Positions 23,619-29,287 of a DNA stretch of 29,287 nt are shown piece by piece. A program made the translations under genes and the position numbers. Under the pieces are notes generated by a model that did not search any database, was not told the DNA's origin, and saw nothing but the letters and a program-made list of their open reading frames with translations. Origin of the DNA: Vulcanimicrobiota bacterium (GTDB lineage: Bacteria > Vulcanimicrobiota > Vulcanimicrobiia > Eremiobacterales > Eremiobacteraceae); contig JAFANK010000254.1 in the NCBI GenBank assembly GCA_019232725.1, positions 1-29,287 of the forward strand. Reading direction: 5' to 3'. The stretch's first letter is position 1. Each line of letters begins with the position of its first letter.

Positions 23619-25601
23619 TCACATAGCGGCCGGTTTTTCAACATAGCCCTCGTAGATGATGCCCAGGATGATCTCGAGGGACTCTTGCGACAGATGCTTG
23701 TCGACTGCGATGTCGATGACCGATTTGCCGGTCGCCCGTTCCTCGTTGATCACCGTGCTCACGGGAACTTTTTCTTCAGCCGCAAGCCAGGTCGCCGCGG
23801 TGATATCACCTGCCGACAACCCAAGCCGCACGGACTCGTCGTAGGTGGGAACGTCGGCGCCGAGCCGCTGTTGGATCACTTTGGCAAGCGTCTCGTAGCG
23901 TGCTCGCGAGACGCCCACACCGAGCATGGTGATCCCGCTCGTCAGCTGCCGAGCTTGTGCGTTGAAGTAGAAGGTCTGCGCGGTCTCGGCGGCTACTGCC
24001 GCCGCATCGAGGGCGGTGATCGCCGCCTGGGCGTATGGCCGCAGCTGCTGGGCGGTGCTGGGCGAGAGATCGCCACCGAAATCGAGCTGCGCGCGGTCGA
24101 ACTCGCGGAAGAAGTCATCAAGGGGGGCAAGCGACTGGTAGCCGAGCGCGACTGCTCCGCGGGCCGCGGTCACGCTCGACACCAAATCGTTCTGCGAGGT
24201 GGTGAGATGCTGCAAGAGGTCCGGATAAAACGGCAGCAGCTCGAGGTCAGTCGAGGTCAGCGTCTTGCGATGCAGCGGCGCTTGCATTTCGTTGAGCGTG
24301 CTTTCGACGTCTTTGAGCATGCCCGGTGAATTGGTCATGACCGCGTCGCTCTTGTCGAACACGATGTCGAGGTCTTTCGCCATGTGCGAAAGGTCCTGCA
24401 TGGCGCCCTCCAGCCTGCTCCCCGGCCGGATATTGACGTTGCTCAGGTTGGGGAACTCATAGGACAAGCTTTGCAGTCGTGCATCGAAACGATGCAAGTC
24501 ATCTCGGCCGAGCTTGATCCGGTCGTCGAGTGCGGCTTGCGTCTGCTTCGTGAAGGTGGACGCCGCCTGGAGCTGCTCGATAAGCGGGCCGACGTTGGGA
24601 TTGAGCAGCCTCGTGCCGGGCGCGGTCGATTTCGGCATCAGGGCGAGTTCGTGCTGCGCCGCGCCTTGCGCGGTCGCGTTGCTGGCGTGCGCTGCCTTGG
24701 CTAAGGCTTGTTGTCCCTCGATGTAGTCGCCCAGCGCGAGGTCGTCTTCGCCTTCATGCAACAGCGCGAGCTCGTTGTCGGGGATTTTTGGCATCACCAT
24801 CGAGTCTATCTTATACAGCGAGTACGAGAAGCGGCCTTCACTCTCGTCGTGGATCGACTGCTCGAGCAGTGTTTGGGGTGTCGCTTGCGTGAACTCAGGG
24901 TAGCCTTGCAGATGCGACAGGCGTGCGCTCGTGTCGGGGTGCGTCTCGAAATATTTGTTGAGCAGGTCATTGCCCTCTTGATCCTGCTGACCGAGGCGCT
25001 TCATGAACGAGAGCATCGCATACGGATCGTAGCCGGCTCGCGTCATGAGCAAGAGCCCATACTGGTCGGCTTGGAGTTCGTCAATCCGCGACATCTTGTA
25101 GATCGACAGATCGTTGATGAGGCTCCCGAAACGATACATGAACGGCGAGACCATGGCCAAGACGCCCATGATGACGTTGAGGATCTGGGCCTTGGCGTTG
25201 AGGGTAATCTGGTGCCGGCGTTCGACGTGCCCAATCTCGTGACCGAGCACGCTTGCCAGCTCATCATCCGAGTTGACGAAATTCAGCAAGCCGTAATTGA
25301 TGTACACAAACCCGCCCGGCAGGGAGAACGCATTAATCTCGTTGGTATCGATGATCTTGAAGGTGTAATTGATGTCCGGGCGTGCGCGATACTGCGCGAG
25401 GTTTGACCCCACGGAATTGACCCAGTTGTTGAGGATCGGGTCTGAGACGATCGCATTCTCGCGGTCGACCTCAGCGGCCGCTTCCTGCCCGATGCGGATC
25501 TCGCTCTGGGTGGAGACTGCACCGGCTGGTCTGGGCATCATCGTCACGAGCATGCTGGCCAACAGCACCAGCGCAATGCCGCGGCTTATCGATCTCTTCA
25601 T
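23619..25601 (-). CDS. Secreted M48-family metalloprotease with long C-terminal extension
   Basis: From the ATG at 25601 (GGGGAG eight bases upstream) the protein has 660 residues. A signal peptide is clear (GIALVLLASMLVTMMPRPAGA, about 8-28). The M48 peptidase domain follows: INAFSLPGGFVYINYGLL (89-106), the zinc motif HEIGH (121-125), and the third ligand E175 in RIDELQAD, with Y191-D192 of the RAGYDP motif. This matches BepA-like periplasmic proteases that degrade misassembled outer-membrane proteins and help LPS-transport proteins mature. Beyond residue 230 the usual TPR region is replaced by long helical, probably coiled-coil segments and a distinct C-terminal domain (about 590-655). The frame is open upstream to 25706, but that part lacks a signal peptide. 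Confidence 0.9.
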   Translation of the reverse strand: MKRSISRGIALVLLASMLVTMMPRPAGAVSTQSEIRIGQEAAAEVDRENAIVSDPILNNWVNSVGSNLAQYRARPDINYTFKIIDTNEINAFSLPGGFVYINYGLLNFVNSDDELASVLGHEIGHVERRHQITLNAKAQILNVIMGVLAMVSPFMYRFGSLINDLSIYKMSRIDELQADQYGLLLMTRAGYDPYAMLSFMKRLGQQDQEGNDLLNKYFETHPDTSARLSHLQGYPEFTQATPQTLLEQSIHDESEGRFSYSLYKIDSMVMPKIPDNELALLHEGEDDLALGDYIEGQQALAKAAHASNATAQGAAQHELALMPKSTAPGTRLLNPNVGPLIEQLQAASTFTKQTQAALDDRIKLGRDDLHRFDARLQSLSYEFPNLSNVNIRPGSRLEGAMQDLSHMAKDLDIVFDKSDAVMTNSPGMLKDVESTLNEMQAPLHRKTLTSTDLELLPFYPDLLQHLTTSQNDLVSSVTAARGAVALGYQSLAPLDDFFREFDRAQLDFGGDLSPSTAQQLRPYAQAAITALDAAAVAAETAQTFYFNAQARQLTSGITMLGVGVSRARYETLAKVIQQRLGADVPTYDESVRLGLSAGDITAATWLAAEEKVPVSTVINEERATGKSVIDIAVDKHLSQESLEIILGIIYEGYVEKPAAM

Positions 25602-25812
25602 GATGGCTGCTCCCCGGTGGACACCGCCCTGTGCAAACACCGGCTCTTCAATGGGATGGTACGGAAGAATTTGCGACGGACCACGAGTGGGTCCCTGCGG
25701 CGGCACTCAGAGGTCTTTCAGCAATATGCACATTGTTGTCCACAATCTATGCACCGGCGCTTCCACAAGGGAAAACCGGACCGTCCGCAAAGCCCGAGCG
25801 AAGAGGCACCAC
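25602..25812. promoter_or_regulatory. Divergent intergenic region between the M48 protease gene and minC
   Basis: This 211-bp region should hold promoters for both directions, including that of the min operon. It contains one near-match to a DnaA box (TTGTCCACA at 25736-25744, consensus TTATCCACA) within a short imperfect palindrome ATTGT...ACAAT. The minC start is preceded by AAGAGG six bases upstream. No clear -35/-10 pair is seen. Confidence 0.35.
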
Positions 25813-26586
25813 GTGCAGATCAAAGGTACAAAATCAGGCCTCTTGCTCCATATGCATGAACGGCCGTTGACGCCCGTTGTCAGCAAGCTGCGCGAACGGC
25901 TCGGGGCGCTGCCAAATTTCTATCGCGGGGGACGCGCCGTCCTGATGCTCGGCGACCAGCCCCTGGAGGCGGCCGACTTGGCGGGCATCACGGCGATCCT
26001 TCAGGAGTTCGGCATCATCGCCGATGGTGCCGTGTGCGATGCCGACGATGTGGCGGCCGCAGCACGCGCGGCCGGATTGCGCATCGTCGCAGCAAGCGTC
26101 GCAGCAGCGCCGCGCGTGCGCGATGATCGCACCGAGCCGGCGGACGTTCGTAAGGCCCGTCACGAAGGCGGCGATGAGGCCGCACGCGAGGCGTTCCGGC
26201 AGCGGCGCAATGGCGCCACCGAGCACGGCAGCGGCGCCGAGAACTGCTTTTACAAGGGCACGCTGCGCTCTGGCCAGAGCCTGAGCGCGTTTGGCAACAT
26301 CTTGGTGCTTGGCGACGTCAACGCGGGTGCCGAGCTGATCGCGACCAAAGACATCGTCGTGTGGGGAACGCTGCGTGGCGTCGCGCACGCGGGTGCCGAA
26401 GGCGACGACACGGCAGCTGTGTATGCGCTGCGCCTGGAGCCGACGCAACTGCGCATCTCGCGCTGCATCGCAAGCGCGCCGTCGAGCGCTCGCGCTGCGG
26501 GCGTCCCCGAAGTGGCGCGCGTCGTGGAGGGCAAGATCACGATCCAGCCGGCGCTTGGCGCTCGCGATAAGGTCCGCGCACGATGA
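25813..26586 (+). CDS. minC: Septum site-determining protein MinC
   Basis: MinC inhibits FtsZ polymerisation and is recruited to the membrane by MinD. From the GTG at 25813 the protein has 257 residues, starting with VQIKGTKSGLLLHM, the normal MinC beginning. The N-terminal FtsZ-interacting domain covers about 1-95, a charged linker about 100-145, and the C-terminal right-handed beta-helix about 147-245 with the MinD-binding RSGQ motif (152-155), GNILVLGDVNAGAELIA (161-177), VVWGTLRGVAHAG and LEPTQLRI. The frame runs upstream to 25369, but the ribosome site AAGAGG and homology favour 25813. The stop overlaps the minD start by four bases. Confidence 0.95.
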   Translation: MQIKGTKSGLLLHMHERPLTPVVSKLRERLGALPNFYRGGRAVLMLGDQPLEAADLAGITAILQEFGIIADGAVCDADDVAAAARAAGLRIVAASVAAAPRVRDDRTEPADVRKARHEGGDEAAREAFRQRRNGATEHGSGAENCFYKGTLRSGQSLSAFGNILVLGDVNAGAELIATKDIVVWGTLRGVAHAGAEGDDTAAVYALRLEPTQLRISRCIASAPSSARAAGVPEVARVVEGKITIQPALGARDKVRAR

Positions 26587-27371
26587 AGGGCAACATCTTC
26601 GTCGTCACCTCAGGCAAAGGTGGCGTTGGGAAGACCACGACCACCGCCAACTTGGGCGTCGCCTTGGCGCGCATGGGCAAGCAGGTGGCGCTCGTGGATG
26701 CCGACATCGGGTTGCGTAACCTCGATCTCGTGCTCGGACTTGAAAAGCGTATCGTGTACGACGTCGTGGATCTGGCCGAGGGCCGGTGTCAACCACGCCA
26801 AGCGCTCATCAAGGACAAACGGTTGCCGGGATTGTTCCTCATGCCGGCAGCGCAGACCAAAGATAAAGAATCCGTGACTGAAGCGCAGATGGCACGCGTC
26901 GTCCACACCCTCGGCGCAGACTTCGATGTCGTCCTGATCGACTGCCCGGCGGGCATCGAACACGGCTTTCGCAATGCGGTTGCCGGTGCAGATCAGGCGG
27001 TCGTCGTCACCATGCCGGAAGTCTCCGCCATCCGCGACGCCGACCGCATCCTGGGCATGCTCGGCTCCCGGCGCGCCCGCATCGTGGTAAATCGCGTCCG
27101 TCCGGAGATGGTCAAGAGCGGTGACATGCTGAGCATCGATGACGTCGCGGAAATTCTCGGCCGCGAGATTCTCGGCGTGGTGCCCGACGACGAAGAAGTC
27201 ATCGACACGACCAATCGCGGCCAGCCCGTGGCGCTGGACGGTAGTCGCCATCTCGCCGCGATCTACTCGACGATGGCACGCAGGCTTTTGGGGGAGAACG
27301 TGCCAGCGCTCGAGGTGCAGACCGACGGACTATGGATGAAGCTTCGCCGCATCATGGTAGGACAACGATGA
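26583..27371 (+). CDS. minD: Septum site-determining ATPase MinD (first copy)
   Basis: MinD is a ParA-type ATPase that binds the membrane in its ATP-bound dimer form and recruits MinC. The 262-residue protein has the deviant Walker A SGKGGVGKTT with K12 and K17, D39 and D41 in VDADIGLRNLD (38-48), IDCPAGIEHGFRNA, and PEVSAIRDADR. It ends in GLWMKLRRIMVGQ, an amphipathic helix matching the MinD membrane-targeting sequence. Length and motifs, including RIVYDVVDLAEG and QALIKDKR, are very close to E. coli MinD, so this is the canonical copy. ATG overlaps the minC stop by four bases, and its stop overlaps the second minD in the same way. Confidence 0.95.
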   Translation: MKGNIFVVTSGKGGVGKTTTTANLGVALARMGKQVALVDADIGLRNLDLVLGLEKRIVYDVVDLAEGRCQPRQALIKDKRLPGLFLMPAAQTKDKESVTEAQMARVVHTLGADFDVVLIDCPAGIEHGFRNAVAGADQAVVVTMPEVSAIRDADRILGMLGSRRARIVVNRVRPEMVKSGDMLSIDDVAEILGREILGVVPDDEEVIDTTNRGQPVALDGSRHLAAIYSTMARRLLGENVPALEVQTDGLWMKLRRIMVGQR

Positions 27372-28333
27372 ACAACGATCTGCGCGAACAGCCTGAAGAG
27401 CGCCTCGCTCTGCAGTCGCCTCCGCCCACACTTGAAGCGCAGACGGAGACGCCGCCGCAGCAGCAAGCTGGCCCAGCACCAAGGATCCGAGCACGCGGTG
27501 CAGCTCGCGAGCGCACACACACGGGCGGCCGCGCCATCGTCGTGACCTCGGGCAAAGGCGGTGTGGGCAAGACGACAGTGACGGCCAATCTCGGCGCGGC
27601 ACTGGCGGACGCGGGCAAACGCGTCGTCGTGGTCGACGCCGACGTCGGGTTGCGCAACCTCGACGTGGTGATGGGTCTTGAGAATCGCGTGCGCTTGCAC
27701 TCGCTGGACGTCATCGAAGAGCGTTGCACGCTTGACGAGGCACTCGTCCGTGACCGCATTCGGCGGTCGCTCATGCTGTTACCCGCCGCGCAGAACCGCG
27801 ACAAGGATGAGATCGATCCCGAGGACATGCTGGACCTGGTTGACGAGCTGCAGGAGAAATTCGACATCGTCCTGATCGACTGTCCGGCGGGCATCGAACA
27901 GGGTTTTCGCAATGCCGTCGGTGGCGCACAGGAAGCGATTGTCGTGACCACGCCAGAGGTGTCCGCCGTCCGCGACGCAGATCGCGTCGCTGGCCTCTTG
28001 CCGGGCGATATGCCCGCGCGGCTCATCATCAACCGCGTGCGGCCGCGACTCGTGCGCAAAGGGACCATGATGAGCGTCGACGATGTGCTCGACATCTTGC
28101 GCCTCGATCTCGTCGGCGTCGTGCCCGACGACCGCGAGGTGATCGTGGCGACCAACCGGGGCAACCCGGTCATCGACATCTCGGGATCGCCGACCGGGGC
28201 CGCGATCCGCCGCATCGCCGCGCGGTTGCTCGGCGAAGACGTGCCCATCCCCGACCTCACGGCGCACGAGCCGTGGTTCGCGCGCATGATCGGAAGCTTG
28301 CGTCCTTCTCGCCCGTCCGCTAAGGGATCGTAA
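27368..28333 (+). CDS. Second MinD-type ATPase (tandem paralogue with N-terminal extension)
   Basis: From the ATG at 27368 the protein has 321 residues. The first 54 are a Pro/Gln- and Arg-rich extension with no visible fold. The rest is a complete MinD-type ATPase: SGKGGVGKTT with K63 and K68, D90 and D92 in VDADVGLRNLD, IDCPAGIEQGFRNA and PEVSAVRDADR. It aligns end to end with the preceding minD but differs at many positions, so this is an old duplication. The C-terminal amphipathic segment EPWFARMIGSLRP could bind membrane, but a Ser/Lys tail follows. Being encoded between minD and minE suggests it takes part in Min dynamics, perhaps as a heterodimer partner of the first MinD; this is inference. 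Confidence 0.88.
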   Translation: MNNDLREQPEERLALQSPPPTLEAQTETPPQQQAGPAPRIRARGAARERTHTGGRAIVVTSGKGGVGKTTVTANLGAALADAGKRVVVVDADVGLRNLDVVMGLENRVRLHSLDVIEERCTLDEALVRDRIRRSLMLLPAAQNRDKDEIDPEDMLDLVDELQEKFDIVLIDCPAGIEQGFRNAVGGAQEAIVVTTPEVSAVRDADRVAGLLPGDMPARLIINRVRPRLVRKGTMMSVDDVLDILRLDLVGVVPDDREVIVATNRGNPVIDISGSPTGAAIRRIAARLLGEDVPIPDLTAHEPWFARMIGSLRPSRPSAKGS

Positions 28334-28337
28334 CGCC

Positions 28338-28877
28338 ATGCTGGACTTCATCACCAAGATATTCCGCCGCGACGAATCGAGCCGGAGCTTGGCCAAAGAA
28401 CGGCTGCGCCTCGTGCTCATGTCAGACCGGGTGGCGCTCGCCCCGGAAACCTTCGATCTTATGAAGGGTGAGATGCTGTCGGTGCTGCAGCGGTACGTCG
28501 ATATCGATGAGCAAGGCATCGATGTACATTTTGAGAACGCCGAACGGCGCTTCATGCTCTATGCGAATATCCCGATCACCAACATCAAGTCGAGCGAACA
28601 GATCGAGCACGAGCGCCAGCGCTACGCTGTCGGCAACGGATCGCACCAGTCGCCTGCGGCCCCCACGCGCCGCAGACGCCGCCGCCGGCGCCATCGCGCC
28701 GCGGTGGCCAACGGCGAGGACGGCACAACAGCTGCGAGGCCTGAGGCGGCGCAGCAAGCGAGCGCGAGCAACGGCCATCTGCCCGATCTGGGCGTCGATG
28801 CACATCCCTACGCCGGCGGCGGCAATGGCAGCGCAACATCGGCTCCGACGACGGACGAGTCAGAGCCGTCCACGTAA
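28338..28877 (+). CDS. minE: Cell division topological specificity factor MinE with long Arg-rich tail
   Basis: MinE stimulates MinD ATPase and drives its removal from the membrane. Residues 1-85 are a normal MinE: N-terminal membrane-binding MLDFITKIFRR, the MinD-contact helix SLAKERLRLVLMSDRV, and the beta-rich topological domain with LKRY-like VLQRYVDID and RFMLYANIPI. MinE is usually about 80-100 residues, but this one has 179: from about 100 onward comes a disordered-looking tail with eight consecutive arginines (111-118, then HR) and a Gly/Ser/Ala/Thr-rich end. The tail keeps the reading frame and has no stop. The gene begins 4 bp after the second minD stop. The core assignment is firm; the tail's role is unknown. 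Confidence 0.9.
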   Translation: MLDFITKIFRRDESSRSLAKERLRLVLMSDRVALAPETFDLMKGEMLSVLQRYVDIDEQGIDVHFENAERRFMLYANIPITNIKSSEQIEHERQRYAVGNGSHQSPAAPTRRRRRRRRHRAAVANGEDGTTAARPEAAQQASASNGHLPDLGVDAHPYAGGGNGSATSAPTTDESEPST

Positions 28878-28906
28878 AGCGCGCCATCCGGCGCCCGAGC
28901 TGATGC

Positions 28907-29287
28907 ATGCTTGAGCGGCCCTGGTACCTCTCGTTCAATTATCCGCTCGCCGCGGTGGCGATCGCGCTTGCGGTGTTCGGCCTCATCATCATCAAGAGCG
29001 CGACGCTCCACGGCGCCGATGCGTCCGGCGATGTCGAGCGGCAATTCGCGTACTTGGTCATCGGCGTCGCGGCCATGATGCTCTTCTCGTTCATCGACTA
29101 CCATCTCTGGCAGCGTTGGGCGTGGCCGCTGTACATCTTGAACATCCTCGTGCTGGGCGCCGTCGCGGTCGCCGGGCATTCGGCGATGGGCGCACAGCGC
29201 TGGATCGGTGTGGGCCCGATCGTGTTCCAACCGTCCGAACCAGCTAAGCTGTTGACGACACTTTCACTTGCGGCGATTCTCGCCGAT
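28907..29287 (+). CDS. rodA: RodA/FtsW-family peptidoglycan polymerase RodA, N-terminal part (3' truncated)
   Basis: The window ends inside this gene; 127 residues are visible from the ATG at 28907. They show an N-terminal cytoplasmic start MLERPWYLSFNYP, hydrophobic segments (about 15-32, 47-63, 73-90) and the SEDS-family motif GAQRWIGVGPIVFQPSEPAK near residues 94-113, which is diagnostic for RodA/FtsW/SpoVE. SEDS proteins polymerise glycan strands from lipid II with a class B PBP partner. The order minC-minD-minE-rodA is well known from Clostridia, which favours RodA over FtsW. A short GCGCC/GGCGC hairpin lies in the 29-bp gap after minE. Confidence 0.9.
   Translation, partial: MLERPWYLSFNYPLAAVAIALAVFGLIIIKSATLHGADASGDVERQFAYLVIGVAAMMLFSFIDYHLWQRWAWPLYILNILVLGAVAVAGHSAMGAQRWIGVGPIVFQPSEPAKLLTTLSLAAILAD

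Overview
The window is a dense, high-GC stretch of a bacterial chromosome with no mobile element, rRNA, tRNA or CRISPR array that I could see. It encodes lipid A synthesis and LPS export, so the organism is diderm. GTG and TTG starts are common, and several genes (a DUF3084 protein, a short YqgF-like nuclease, a second LpxB-like protein) look most like families known from cyanobacteria and Deinococcus. The lpx-lpt-DUF3084 block, the dnaX-ybaB-recR block and the minCDE-rodA block together fit an uncultured diderm Terrabacteria-type lineage. My best guess is Candidatus Eremiobacterota (WPS-2), with Armatimonadota as an alternative. This is inference from gene content, not a measured phylogeny.

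Region 1 (1-11737, + strand) is one long envelope operon: the end of an OmpH/Skp chaperone, then lpxD, lpxC, fabZ, lpxA, lpxB, a calcineurin-like phosphoesterase, an LpxB-related protein, an O-antigen-ligase-like membrane protein, an LptC-like lipoprotein, lptB, one LptF/LptG-type permease, a DUF3084 membrane protein and a YqgF-like nuclease. Most junctions from lpxA onward are 4-nt stop/start overlaps. Neither LpxI nor a classical LpxH is seen, and the phosphoesterase sits where the missing UDP-diacylglucosamine hydrolase step would belong. It carries a GNRE motif resembling the GNRD of LpxH, and it is the most interesting lead in the window.

Region 2 (11873-15010, +) holds a predicted outer-membrane beta-barrel protein, a membrane-anchored TPR protein and a GT4 glycosyltransferase, closed by a strong hairpin terminator. 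Region 3 (15078-18089) has two divergent small secreted proteins and, on the minus strand, a large secreted Ig-like protein whose start overlaps the stop of recQ. Region 4 (18089-22585) has recQ (-), with an added PcrA-like C-terminal domain, divergent from dnaX-ybaB-recR (+), a classic replication/repair cluster.

Region 5 (22611-25601, -) encodes a secreted M48 metalloprotease with a long C-terminal extension, followed by a DUF697 membrane protein. Region 6 (25813-29287, +) is a division-site/shape operon: minC, two tandem minD paralogues, a minE with a long arginine-rich tail, and the start of rodA, cut by the window end. No gene-free stretch exceeds 300 bases. The largest gaps are the divergent intergenic regions 19742-19965 (224 bp) and 25602-25812 (211 bp).
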